Shown: positions 9,792 to 18,735 of the stretch, piece by piece
How positions within the stretch are numbered: the stretch's first letter is position 1
Layout of the letters: each line of letters opens with the position of its first letter
From: Shewanella psychromarinicola
GTDB taxonomy: Bacteria > Pseudomonadota > Gammaproteobacteria > Enterobacterales > Shewanellaceae
DNA length: 64,000 bases
Assembly: GCF_003855155.1 (NCBI RefSeq)
Contig: NZ_CP034073.1
Coordinates: forward strand, 4,030,001 to 4,094,000
Direction: 5' to 3'
Program-made: the position numbers and the translations under genes
Notes under the pieces: model-generated
Database searches by the model: none
Told to the model about the DNA's origin: nothing
What the model saw: only the letters and a program-made list of their open reading frames with translations

Positions 9792-10727
9792 ATGGGTTTT
9801 TTATATAATATGCCAAATATTGAAGGTTGGGGGATCGCGATTGCGGTTCTCTTTACCTTAATGGCTTTCAATGAATTTGCTCGTACTACCCGTTGGGGTG
9901 GGATCTCTATGTTTATAGTGCTTCCTATCATCTTGACCATCTTCATTTGGCCAACCACTGCAGCACCTGGTAATGAGTACGGTACAGGCAACTGGTTTAA
10001 CTGGGTAAAAACCTACTCTTGTCTTGCTGGTGCAATTGGTTTTATGGCCATTCGCTTCATTCCTGGTCTTTCTAAAAATAAGTATGTGTTAATTTTCCCC
10101 GCGGCTATTCTTGCTCTTAATATCTTCGAAGCCTGTATTCGTGATTTCCAAGTCTATAGCTATGGTGCATGGGATGGCGAAATCATTAACCAACTTTGGA
10201 TGATGTCAGGTTCATGGAACATCATGAATGGTATTGCAGGTCTACTTAACATTGTTGCTATTTGTGGTTGGGCTGGAATTATTATTTCAAAAGATAAGTC
10301 AAAAGATATGATCTGGCCTGATATGATCTGGCCTTGGATCATTGCTTATGATTTCTGGAATTTCGCTTACACTTATAATTGTATCTCGGATCACTCTTTC
10401 TACGCGGGTGTTGTACTGTTACTATCTTGTACTATCCCTGCATTCTTCATCAAGAAAGGTGCTTGGCTACAGCATCGCGCTTCAACATTAGCCTTGTGGA
10501 TCATGTTTGTCATGTCTGTTCCTCAGTTCGCAGATAAAATTGCACCAGTTCCAACAACGCATGATCCAAAAGCATTCTTCATTGTAAGTTTGGTCGCACT
10601 ACTGGCAAATGTTGCCCTTGTGGTATACCAGTTTAATAAGATCCGTAAACACAAACTGAATCCTTTAAAAGATGAAATATTCACAGATTCAAAAGACTAT
10701 AAACTAGTTATTAAAGAAAATACTTAA
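9792..10727 (+). CDS. DUF5692-family multi-span membrane protein (copy A)
   Basis: This 311-residue integral membrane protein has about eight hydrophobic segments. A clear ribosome site (AAGGAAG) precedes the ATG. It is a paralogue of the protein at 12252-13166: both share WPTTAA, YSCLAG.IGFMAIR, ICGWAGI, WPDM.W.WIIAYD.WNFAY and DHSFYAG..LLLSCTIPAFF then KKGAWLQHRASTL. These blocks, rich in Trp, Asp, Tyr and Cys, suggest a binding site within the membrane. I assign it to DUF5692 from memory. Function is unknown; a transporter, sensor or membrane enzyme are all possible. A strong terminator follows. Confidence 0.8.
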   Translation: MGFLYNMPNIEGWGIAIAVLFTLMAFNEFARTTRWGGISMFIVLPIILTIFIWPTTAAPGNEYGTGNWFNWVKTYSCLAGAIGFMAIRFIPGLSKNKYVLIFPAAILALNIFEACIRDFQVYSYGAWDGEIINQLWMMSGSWNIMNGIAGLLNIVAICGWAGIIISKDKSKDMIWPDMIWPWIIAYDFWNFAYTYNCISDHSFYAGVVLLLSCTIPAFFIKKGAWLQHRASTLALWIMFVMSVPQFADKIAPVPTTHDPKAFFIVSLVALLANVALVVYQFNKIRKHKLNPLKDEIFTDSKDYKLVIKENT

Positions 10728-10753
10728 TTAAACTCTTTATAACAAAGACTCAG

Positions 10754-10790
10754 AGCCCTTCATGAATTTAATTCTTGAAGGGCTTTTTTG
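10754..10790 (+). terminator. Rho-independent terminator of DUF5692 copy A
   Basis: The arms AGCCCTTCA (10754-10762) and TGAAGGGCT (10776-10784) pair perfectly and run into a T tract. It lies 27 bases after the stop codon. Confidence 0.9.
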
Positions 10791-10817
10791 TAGCGATTCG
10801 ATCATTAAAACTAGACG

Positions 10818-10856
10818 ATATCTTTATTTGATAACTCAGTAATCAAATAAAGATAT
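10818..10856. repeat. Perfect 15-bp inverted repeat between convergent genes
   Basis: ATATCTTTATTTGAT (10818-10832) and its exact complement (10842-10856) surround a 9-base loop. It lies 28 bases after the first terminator, between two genes that point toward each other. The A/T-rich stem could act as a weak two-way terminator, or as a binding site for a dimeric protein. Confidence 0.75.
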
Positions 10857-11243
10857 TTTAGCGGGGTATTGCGTCATATTGGTGTTTATTCACATTGTTC
10901 CAAAAATACGAGCTAACAGGTTATCTAACCGAGCCGGTTCATCATTGTCTAAAAATTTATGCCACATATGCAACCCCATCGGTGGGTCAAGGCAATAATG
11001 TGTTCACCGATGGCCTTAGGTATCTATTCTACAGTTCACTCTTGTCATTGCTTTGATGCGACTCATGTACCGCAACAAGCGGTTGTACTGCCTTGATATT
11101 TATAAACATAGGCGTTGACAGTCCAGCTACGCCTCTACTGAAATCCGTAGCAGTGGCCCTATAAACGTGGGACACCCATGCAGATTAGCCGTTGGAATGG
11201 GTGCCCATGTATTCCGACATTGGTAATCAGGCGCGCCTCTCTC
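10857..11243. other. Gene-free gap with a possible coding relic
   Basis: On the minus strand one frame stays open for about 45 codons and ends at a stop near 11043. It reads close to VYRATATDFSRGVAGL, then STPMFINIKAVQPLVAVHE. It looks like the C-terminus of a lost protein, but I cannot name a family and no start is present. Confidence 0.3.
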
Positions 11244-11906
11244 TTATTCTATATAATTAGCCATACCAGACATAACCGTATCAACATATATCTTCTTTAG
11301 CTGTTCCGGTGTACTCGCATCACTAGAAAAACACAGGCGTATGACGGAGCTAAATAGAAGACTCATCAATAAAATAAATTGTTTTAACTGTATCTCATCC
11401 TTAGGACGGGCGACTTTGAGTACGCTTTGAAATATTTTGTCGGCTTTGACATTACTTTCTAAGGTCGCAAGATTAACAAGATCGGTATCAATCGACTCAA
11501 ACCAAATTTGACGTAGTGCCGACTCATTTTTATGTAATAAATAAATATCATCAAAATTATTATTTAGCACCATCTCTAGGTCTTCAAGTGTTTTCAGAGC
11601 AATAACATGTTTATCCACGATAAGCTGGATTTTTTCCATAAAATGTTCAGCTAAAGAAAGAATGATTGCTTCTTTATCTGAAAAATATCGATAAATCGAA
11701 GCTGGGGATGTATTCGCACGTTTAGCTATATCGGTAATTTTAAGGTTACCGATATTTCTTTCTTCAATTAACCCCTTCACGGCTTCAAGGATTATTGCCA
11801 CTCGTTCTTTACTACGATTTTGACTAGGATTTTTTCGGTTGGTGGCTTGTTTTAAATTCATCTGATTAAGCTCTTGCTCATAATATAGAATAAATAATTG
11901 GCTCAA
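11244..11906 (-). CDS. TetR-family regulator between the two DUF5692 genes
   Basis: The 220-residue repressor has a TetR helix-turn-helix at about 35-80 (IILEAVKGLIEERNIGNLKITDIAKRANTSPASIYRYF split over helices) and an all-helical C-terminal domain. An internal ATG at 11861 (MNLKQATNRKN) may be the true start, because the first 15 residues are not typical of the family; neither start has a strong ribosome site. It is transcribed away from copy B (12252) and toward copy A (9792). The arrangement suggests it controls one or both DUF5692 genes, most directly copy B with which it shares an upstream region. Confidence 0.87.
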   Translation of the reverse strand: MSQLFILYYEQELNQMNLKQATNRKNPSQNRSKERVAIILEAVKGLIEERNIGNLKITDIAKRANTSPASIYRYFSDKEAIILSLAEHFMEKIQLIVDKHVIALKTLEDLEMVLNNNFDDIYLLHKNESALRQIWFESIDTDLVNLATLESNVKADKIFQSVLKVARPKDEIQLKQFILLMSLLFSSVIRLCFSSDASTPEQLKKIYVDTVMSGMANYIE

Positions 11907-12251
11907 TATAGCATATTAAAAAATCAGATTCAGCTTGGTAATTATGTTGCGGCATTTGAGTAAAAGTGATCTTACAAGTATTAATTAGAGATCTAGAACA
12001 CAAAATAAACAGAAGTAGAATTTATATTTTGACATTTAGTCGAGAACTCGAGATCATAAAAACGTGACGTTTAATCACGTTTTATGGTTTGGGGATATTG
12101 AGCTATTTGATTAACGACTAATTAATCATTTTCACTCATTAAATTACCAACAATAAGCAAAGATTTCACACTACCAACTGTGAATTGTAATGGTCGTTTT
12201 TATCCAAAAAGGAAGCTTTACTTTAGCTACACAAAATAAAGGAATATATAT
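11907..12251. promoter_or_regulatory. Divergent promoter region, TetR / DUF5692 copy B
   Basis: The 345 bases between the divergent genes contain no gene. They hold the inverted repeat at 12059-12083. An AAAGGA ribosome site lies about 8 bases before the start of copy B. Confidence 0.5.
12059..12083. promoter_or_regulatory. Inverted repeat AAAACGTGA-N7-TCACGTTTT, candidate operator
   Basis: Perfect 9-bp arms around a 7-base spacer lie about midway between the divergent TetR and DUF5692-B genes. The size and position fit a TetR-family operator that represses both genes. The alternative is a small hairpin, but no transcript is expected to end here. Confidence 0.5.
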
Positions 12252-13166
12252 ATGTTTTTTGAAACAATCCCTTGGCAATCTGCGCTTGTTGGTGTGGCAG
12301 TCACACTCGCGCTAATTGTGCTCAATGAAATATCTAGACGCAGTAAATGGGCTGCAATATGCTGTTTCATTGTCTTACCGATTATTTTAACCATCTTCGT
12401 ATGGCCAACAACAGCTGCCGAAGGTACTACTGTAGGCAGTTGGTTTGCTTGGGTTAAAGTTTACTCTTGTCTTGCTGGTGTCATTGGTTTTATGGCTATC
12501 CGTTATATTAAAGGTGCAGTTAATAATAAATATTTGTTGTTTTTTCCTGCCTTTATTTTAGGTTTCAATATTTTTGAAGCTGTTATGCGTGAATTCCAGA
12601 CTTCTGGTTTCAATGGTATGCACGATAGTATGCTTATTATTGGCGGCCAGTGGAACATCCTTAACGCTATTGCGGGTATCTTAAACATCGTTACAATCTG
12701 TGGTTGGGCTGGTATCTACATCAGTAAAAATAAATCTCAAGATATGATGTGGCCAGATATGCTTTGGTTCTGGATCATCGCGTATGACCTATGGAACTTT
12801 GCTTACGTGTACAACTGTGTACCAGATCATTCATTCTATGCCGGTATGTGTCTACTTCTTTCTTGTACTATTCCGGCCTTCTTTATCAAAAAAGGTGCAT
12901 GGTTACAGCACAGAGCATCAACACTAGGTTTCTGGATGATGTTTGTAATGACGTTCCCTTCATTCGTAGATACTAGCGCATATGCGGTTAAATCTTCGCA
13001 TAATACTGATGCAATGTGGTTAATTAGTATTATCAGTATTGCATTTAATCTCGGCGTATTTGTTTACCAGTTTGCTAAAATCCGTAAATTTAAACTGAGT
13101 CCTCTTAAAGACGAAATACACACAGATCTTAAAGTTTACCAAGATGTTGCAGCGGTAAATAACTAG
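12252..13166 (+). CDS. DUF5692-family multi-span membrane protein (copy B)
   Basis: The 304-residue membrane protein is colinear with copy A along its whole length. The most constant part is the stretch from ICGWAGIYISKNKS to GAWLQHRASTL (about residues 150-225). The N-terminal 25 residues and the C-terminal tail (KIRKFKLSPLKDEIHTDLK) are also alike, so the two arose by duplication of a whole gene. Copy B stands next to the TetR gene and a candidate operator, while copy A lies 2.4 kb away, so the two may be expressed under different conditions. Substrate and role are unknown. Confidence 0.8.
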   Translation: MFFETIPWQSALVGVAVTLALIVLNEISRRSKWAAICCFIVLPIILTIFVWPTTAAEGTTVGSWFAWVKVYSCLAGVIGFMAIRYIKGAVNNKYLLFFPAFILGFNIFEAVMREFQTSGFNGMHDSMLIIGGQWNILNAIAGILNIVTICGWAGIYISKNKSQDMMWPDMLWFWIIAYDLWNFAYVYNCVPDHSFYAGMCLLLSCTIPAFFIKKGAWLQHRASTLGFWMMFVMTFPSFVDTSAYAVKSSHNTDAMWLISIISIAFNLGVFVYQFAKIRKFKLSPLKDEIHTDLKVYQDVAAVNN

Positions 13167-13197
13167 ATAGTAAATAGATTTTATTTGTTCTATAAAT

Positions 13198-13228
13198 AAA
13201 AAAGCCTCTCGATTTTGAGGCTTTTTTG
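13198..13228 (+). terminator. Rho-independent terminator of DUF5692 copy B
   Basis: AAAAGCCTC and GAGGCTTTT form a hairpin with an 8-base loop followed by T's, 32 bases past the stop codon. Confidence 0.9.
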
Positions 13229-13545
13229 CATGCCAAAAATTTAAATGTGCCAACTAAAAATTGTTACTACGTAGAGCAGACCCAATTGATGACATCCGCA
13301 TAGACAGTTTCTGTATTCTTCTCATTCAACATTTATTAACGCTCTTGTAGATATAAATGATGCGTTACCTTTTCGCAAAAAAGAAGAAAACCCAAGCGAC
13401 CCATTTTAATGATGAATTAACAGAATGTTGTTCAACTTTGATTGCGATAGTATTTATCACTATTTAAATGTATAAATTGAACGGGAATTAGCGAAAAATT
13501 GAGCTTTAGATGAAAATCGATGAGCATTATGGCAGATTCAAACAT

Positions 13546-13700
13546 CACAAGCGGTTTGATATTAATCAAGGATGAAATGGGATAATTGATGTTAAACGTT
13601 AAGCCTTAAACCTTAAGCACACCACTAGGCATTGGCAGATTGTTGCACCTTGTCGCCGTTTTAGCGCTAAATGCTCACTGTATTCTGTTTATTTTTAAGT
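13546..13700 (-). pseudogene. RAYT (REP-associated transposase) C-terminal remnant
   Basis: On the minus strand about 13690-13612 encodes TEYSEHLALKRRQGATICQ, matching the C-terminus TEYCEHLDRKRRQGAA of the intact RAYT genes at 25.4, 29.1 and 33.9 kb. Just beyond its end lies a REP-like hairpin half (TTGATATTAATCAAGG, about 13556-13571), in the same relative place as at the other copies. Only about 28 codons survive. The remaining sequence of this 700-base gap shows no gene. Confidence 0.7.
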
Positions 13701-13867
13701 GGCATAATTATTTTTCCACACAATAGAACTGTCATCAATGTTGCGCAAAACAAAAATGCCTGATTAAGTGGTTATCAATTATCGCCCCGTAATGTTAATG
13801 CGATGACCCTGCAATGTAGCGCCAACGGTTACGGCCATGTTTATCTATTGAATGGGAAAAAAGCGAC

Positions 13868-15550
13868 TCATCTCCCCCGTCCGCTTGACCAGATAGAGAA
13901 CACTAACCATATTCCACCAACGACAGCACTCAGAAATCCAAGTACGCCAAATAACGGCAAACCAAACAAGGTCGGGCCACCATCAACCGTCATCACAATA
14001 GAAGAGCCAATAATCATGGCCGCTACAACATTACCTATTGCCACTCGGCTAGCAGCACGGTCAAGTTGATTGCCAAAGGCTTTTAACCTCGTTACATCAA
14101 CATGTAGCTGAAATCTCCCGCTACGCGCTGAGCGAAAAAGTTGCTGTAAATCATGCGGTAATCCGGTTAACAGTTCGGCGGTACCGACAATAGCTTGCCA
14201 ACCTCTTTTGGCCATTGCATCTGGTGCATATCGGTCTAACATTAGCTGGTGTAATAATGGCTCTGCTTCAAAAACCATATCAAAGTCAGGATCTAACTGC
14301 AGGGCAACGCCTTCAAGCGTTATCAATGCTTTAATCAATATAATTAAATCAGGGGGTAAGTTAAGGCTATATTCTCTAAGTAATGACATCAGCTCAGTAA
14401 GCATCATGCCCAAATTGAAGTTCTTTAATGAAACGCCATGATATTTATCAACAAACTCTTCTACTTCAAAAGTAAGATTTTCACAATTTAATGGCGGATC
14501 TCCAGCCCAAGTCAGTAATACTTCAACAACTCTAGGCGCATCCAACTCAACCATGCTATGTAAAAGCTGTACCAATTGATGTCGGCGCTCGAAAGACAGT
14601 CGTCCAACCATACCAAAATCAATAAATGCAATTCTATTTTCCGGCAGATAAAAAATATTACCTTGATGGGGATCTCCATGATAAAAACCATCAATCAACA
14701 TCATTTTTAACGCCGCTTGACCGCCATGCTTGGCTAACAATTTTCTATCTAACCCTGTTTTCTCCACAGCTTCGATATTTCGCCCAGAAATACCATCAAT
14801 AAATTCTTGAACATTGACACGTTCACGGCACCACGGCCAATAAACTTTAGGAATAACGATTTTTGGATCATTATTGAAATTTTTGGCGATCCTTTCAGCA
14901 TTACGACACTCGGCCAACAAATCCAATTCCCGCCGCAAAGAGTGGGTAAATTGACGTACCACCTCACGAGGTCTAAAACGCCGTAAAGATGTTGACTCGG
15001 ACTCCATAACTTCAGCAATGCGGGCAAGTAAACGTAAATCGGCCTCCATTATCGGTCGGATACCCGGCCTGCGGACCTTAATAATGACCTCAGTGCCATC
15101 TTGTAATCGAGCTCGATGAACTTGCGCAATGGAGGCGGCAGCGAGAGGTTTAGGATCAAATTCGGCAAAAGCCTGTTGCGGGCTACATCCTAGGTCTTCG
15201 TGTAACTGTTTACAGATTAATTCAAATGATACCGGAGGAGCTTGATCCTGTAATTTTTCAAATTCAACAATCCACTCTGGAGAAAACAGATCTGAGCGTG
15301 TCGCAAGGATCTGTCCTAGTTTAATAAAGGTTGGCCCCATTTCAGCCAGGGCATGACAAAACCTGACTGGTGAATCTACATTGGTTATTTCCGAAGCATA
15401 CTTCCAATGCAGTGCCTTACCTGCGCCATTAACCACATTCGCTAGGCCAAGTCTTCGCAGCACATCGCCGAAACCATAACGGATTAAGACCGATGCAAGC
15501 TCATTAAGTCGACCAATATCTCGCGCGGTACCTAACGTATCCCAAAGCAT
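13868..15550 (-). CDS. UbiB/ABC1-family atypical kinase
   Basis: The 560-residue protein-kinase-like ATPase of the UbiB/ADCK family carries the diagnostic KxGQ motif (KLGQ, 77-80), the Ala-rich loop AAAS (137-140) that replaces the P-loop, the ATP-binding Lys in VIIKVRRPG, HGDPHQGN (291-298) and DFG (311-313). Two hydrophobic segments at the C-terminus (about 500-555) anchor it in the inner membrane. Such proteins support ubiquinone synthesis or extraction of quinone precursors. The usual ubiB lies in a ubiE-ubiJ-ubiB operon; here the neighbours are unrelated (nhaC upstream, a RAYT relic downstream), so this is probably a second family member with its own role. Confidence 0.9.
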   Translation of the reverse strand: MLWDTLGTARDIGRLNELASVLIRYGFGDVLRRLGLANVVNGAGKALHWKYASEITNVDSPVRFCHALAEMGPTFIKLGQILATRSDLFSPEWIVEFEKLQDQAPPVSFELICKQLHEDLGCSPQQAFAEFDPKPLAAASIAQVHRARLQDGTEVIIKVRRPGIRPIMEADLRLLARIAEVMESESTSLRRFRPREVVRQFTHSLRRELDLLAECRNAERIAKNFNNDPKIVIPKVYWPWCRERVNVQEFIDGISGRNIEAVEKTGLDRKLLAKHGGQAALKMMLIDGFYHGDPHQGNIFYLPENRIAFIDFGMVGRLSFERRHQLVQLLHSMVELDAPRVVEVLLTWAGDPPLNCENLTFEVEEFVDKYHGVSLKNFNLGMMLTELMSLLREYSLNLPPDLIILIKALITLEGVALQLDPDFDMVFEAEPLLHQLMLDRYAPDAMAKRGWQAIVGTAELLTGLPHDLQQLFRSARSGRFQLHVDVTRLKAFGNQLDRAASRVAIGNVVAAMIIGSSIVMTVDGGPTLFGLPLFGVLGFLSAVVGGIWLVFSIWSSGRGR

Positions 15551-15675
15551 GGCGCACCTATTTATTCTTATTTGCAGTAGAATTGGATGTTAATTTATCA
15601 TCCAAGGTTTGTGCAATCCCGTCAAGAAAACCTGCTACTAAAATCTCGGAACATTTACCATCGCCAGCGGTGTGA

Positions 15676-17109
15676 CTATAGCTCCCTTGAAGTAAAAACG
15701 GCCAAAGCTGGTTTGGTTTTCGGTTTGAGAAGACCAATGCCAAAGGCGGCCATTGCCACTGCAATGATGGCATTGAGGTAGTTGAAAAAAGCATAGGGCG
15801 CGTAGTCAAGTACGTCTACCCCTAGAGTGGCGGTATAAAAGGCACCGGCCGTGGTCCACGGAATAAGGCCTGTGGTCATAGTGGCACCTTCTTCAACTGA
15901 GCGCGAAAGAATGGCAGCCTCTAAATTTTGTTGCTCATATTTGGGCTTAAACAGTTGGCAACTTAGAATAATCGAAATATAAGCCTCTCCCATAGCAATG
16001 TTACCTAAGAAGCCGGACATAATAGTTGTGGCAATAAGGGTGGCAGTGCGTTGCACTCTTTTTATGATACCGGCTAATAGTGCAGTGAGAAATCCCGCGC
16101 CGTGCAAAATTCCGCCTAGCGCGATAGCCATTAAAGCCAGCAGCAAGGTCCAGCTCATGCTGCTAATGCCGCCGCGACCAAGCAAAGCATCTAAACTGGG
16201 GATACCCGTTGATTCGGGCGTATTTTCCCACAGCGCATTAAGCACGGAGATAGCACTTTCTTGCTGATAAACAATCGCGATTAGCACGGCGAGTATAATA
16301 CTGCATGACATAGTCACTTCTGCAGGCACTTTTCTAATGCTCAGTACAGCGAGTAAAATCAGTGGTAATAAGGTGATCAGCGGCGTAAGGCTATAATTGT
16401 TGGCTAGTGCCATTTGAATTGAGGTGACTTCTGTTAAGTCTATATTTTGCTCGCCATAGTTCAATCCGATCACTAAAAATATTAAGAAGGTGAGGATAAA
16501 GGTGGGCGTTGTGGTAAACAGCATGGAGTAAATGTGTCGATAAATATCGGTGCCAGCACTCATAGCGGCGAGGTTTGTGGTATCTGAAATCGGCGACATT
16601 TTATCACCGAAGGTTGCACCGCAGACAATCATACCTGCGACTAAAGGCAGGGGAATATTCATGGCAGAGCCGATGCCAATAAAAACCACGCCTAAGGTGC
16701 CGACGGTACCCCAAGATGTTCCGGTTGCTACCGACATCAAGGCGCACAGTAATAAACCGACGGCCAAAAACAAACTTGGACTCAGCCAGCTAAGGCCATA
16801 ATAAATAAGCGTGGCGATGGTGCCACTGTGCATAAAACTAGCAATCACCATGCCGATCAATATAAATATATAAATGGCAGGCATGGCTCTGGTGAGGGCG
16901 CTAGTCATCAACTCGCGTATGTGTATATAGCCGTAGCCAAGACTAAAAGCGTTGAGTCCTATCCACAAAAGACACAGAAACATCAGTGTATGCAGACTGA
17001 TCCCTAAACCAAAAAGTCCTCCTGCAATGGTGATGATAATCACGCTAAAACAGATAAGAGACTGCAAAAAACCAGGGCTACGGGGTAAGTTAGGAGTGAT
17101 TACAGGCAT
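15676..17109 (-). CDS. nhaC: NhaC-family Na+/H+ antiporter
   Basis: This inner-membrane antiporter has about 12 spans. Family features include the hydrophobic repeat with SVATGTSWGTVGTLG and the conserved loop VCGATFGDKMSPISDTTNLAA. It exchanges sodium for protons and serves pH and salt homeostasis. The frame can be extended to a TTG at 17130, but I prefer the ATG at 17109 (MPVITPNLPRSPG); neither has a good ribosome site. Length is about 477 residues, usual for NhaC. It lies 125 bases upstream of the UbiB-like gene on the same strand; co-transcription is possible but not shown. Confidence 0.9.
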   Translation of the reverse strand: MPVITPNLPRSPGFLQSLICFSVIIITIAGGLFGLGISLHTLMFLCLLWIGLNAFSLGYGYIHIRELMTSALTRAMPAIYIFILIGMVIASFMHSGTIATLIYYGLSWLSPSLFLAVGLLLCALMSVATGTSWGTVGTLGVVFIGIGSAMNIPLPLVAGMIVCGATFGDKMSPISDTTNLAAMSAGTDIYRHIYSMLFTTTPTFILTFLIFLVIGLNYGEQNIDLTEVTSIQMALANNYSLTPLITLLPLILLAVLSIRKVPAEVTMSCSIILAVLIAIVYQQESAISVLNALWENTPESTGIPSLDALLGRGGISSMSWTLLLALMAIALGGILHGAGFLTALLAGIIKRVQRTATLIATTIMSGFLGNIAMGEAYISIILSCQLFKPKYEQQNLEAAILSRSVEEGATMTTGLIPWTTAGAFYTATLGVDVLDYAPYAFFNYLNAIIAVAMAAFGIGLLKPKTKPALAVFTSREL

Positions 17110-17130
17110 TGGCACACAGTATGGTAACAA

Positions 17131-17601
17131 TTGGGATGAAGTTGAGTATATCAGTACAGATAATTGGGTAAACTATAAACAAGCAGGATATGAAAAAAAA
17201 TAAACCTTTCGTCTTTTATAAGCAATGGTTTAGCTACCAAGCAAAGGCCAACTCGAAAGATATATCATCACAGAGTGCTGCACATAATTATTTATAAGCT
17301 CATTTATAAGCTCATTTACAAGCTCATTTACAGGCACAATGGGTTACATCCTCTACATCCTCCACATACTCAAAAAAGCTGTTGCGCTTGTCGGGTTGAA
17401 AATTATGGTTGCGAAATAAATTTAGCCTATTGCCTTAAAAAAAACGTCTACTTTTGTATAAATGACGTACCTAGTATGACCACATACGTTTTTAATCAAT
17501 ATTCACATGGTAAAAATTATCCATTCGTTATCGATTCACAACCTATTGTTGCGGTATCTAATGCAGATACAAATTTTTTACCATGTGAAAGAGGCATTAT
17601 C
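17131..17601. other. Divergent upstream region with 12-bp tandem repeat
   Basis: The gap lies between divergent nhaC and the glycohydrolase gene. At 17291-17336 the unit TTTATAAGCTCA is repeated three to four times in tandem, the last copies with one or two changes. An open frame extends from here into the next gene, but its codons are repeat-derived and I do not count them as coding. Confidence 0.55.
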
Positions 17602-18735
17602 ATGAATCACAACCCTTCTCAGCCACTTCGCGTTACCTGGGCACTTAAAACAAGCTTTATTGCTGATGCTTTGGCCATGCCAGTGCATTGGTATTATCAA
17701 CCAATGGAAATAGAGCGTGCTTTTACTGGTGGTATTCAGCGCTTTGAGGCCGCCCCTGAGTTTCACCCTTCATCTATTATGTCCTTGCACTCCAAACATA
17801 AAGGGGGGCGACAGTCCAATGATCGATCGTCTAAAGGGCATTCAGCTAACGATCCGTCGCCGCAAGTGGTAGGCGATATTATTTTAAAAGATAAGGCGCA
17901 GTTTTGGGACAAACCGAATGTGCATTATCATCAAGGCATGCAGGCGGGCGAAAACACCCTCAACGCCCATTGCGCTCGTGTACTGATGCGCACCCTGGCG
18001 AGTTCGCCACAACCCTATGACCGACAAGCATTTGTTAATGCCTACATTGACTTTATGACAATGACTCCCGCCGCTCATCCCGATACTTATGCAGAATCCT
18101 ACCATCGAGGATTTTTTGCTAACTTGGCGCAGGGACGCAAGCCTGAAAACTGTGGAATGATAACTCACGACACGGCATCCATCGGTGCATTGGTGACAAT
18201 AGCGCCTTTGGTTTTTTCAGAACGACTTAAGGGCATAAGCGAAGCCGAGATAAAGATTGCCTGCCGAGCACATCTGGCCTTAACCCATCCTGATGAATCC
18301 TTAATGCAGGTGTGTGATCGCTACGTGCAACTCTTGTGTGGTCTGATGGATGGGCCTGATGAGGCAGGCGTTAAGGCACTTTTACTTGAAGCAAGTAAAG
18401 GCTTAACCAGTACTAATTTAGCCGGTCTGTTAAAACGTAACGTGCCCGACAATCAGGTCGTCGGCCAGATATTTTCAAGGGCATGTTATATTTCAGATTC
18501 TTGGCCTGTCGTCTTGTATCTAGCCTGTAAATACCAAAATGACCCTTGGCAAGCACTGCGAATCAATACTAACTTAGGCGGTGACAACGTACATCGCGGC
18601 ATAGTGCTGGGAACCTTGCTTGGATTGCAAAGCGATATTGTGGCCACCAGCTGGTTTGAACAACTGGTAGACCACAAATTGATTGCTCAGGAAATTGAGG
18701 CGCTTATCAGCGTGGCAAGCGCTCCCAAACCGTAA
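17602..18735 (+). CDS. ADP-ribosylglycohydrolase family protein
   Basis: The 378-residue protein belongs to the ADP-ribosylglycohydrolase (DraG/ARH) fold. It shows the N-terminal ADALAMPVHWYY motif near residue 20 and the C-terminal metal-site region NLGGDNVHRGIVLGTLLG, where well-studied members have GGDTDT; the TDT is here NVH, so metal binding may differ. Members hydrolyse ADP-ribose bonds on proteins or small molecules. I start at 17602 (MNHNPSQPLRVTW) because AGAGG lies 7 bases before it; the frame upstream is repetitive DNA. Its last 29 bases overlap the convergent ovoA gene. The substrate is unknown. Confidence 0.82.
   Translation: MNHNPSQPLRVTWALKTSFIADALAMPVHWYYQPMEIERAFTGGIQRFEAAPEFHPSSIMSLHSKHKGGRQSNDRSSKGHSANDPSPQVVGDIILKDKAQFWDKPNVHYHQGMQAGENTLNAHCARVLMRTLASSPQPYDRQAFVNAYIDFMTMTPAAHPDTYAESYHRGFFANLAQGRKPENCGMITHDTASIGALVTIAPLVFSERLKGISEAEIKIACRAHLALTHPDESLMQVCDRYVQLLCGLMDGPDEAGVKALLLEASKGLTSTNLAGLLKRNVPDNQVVGQIFSRACYISDSWPVVLYLACKYQNDPWQALRINTNLGGDNVHRGIVLGTLLGLQSDIVATSWFEQLVDHKLIAQEIEALISVASAPKP

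Noticed and set aside
15558..15809. 83-codon minus-strand frame before the UbiB-like gene
   Set aside because: More than half of it overlaps the 3' end of nhaC in another frame, and its residues show no protein family character.
17291..17336. CRISPR-like array
   Set aside because: The 12-bp units are directly tandem with no spacers; it is a simple tandem repeat. No cas genes are present in the window.
17275..17601. N-terminal extension of the ADP-ribosylglycohydrolase
   Set aside because: It is encoded by tandem repeats and low-complexity codons; a good ribosome site supports the start at 17602.
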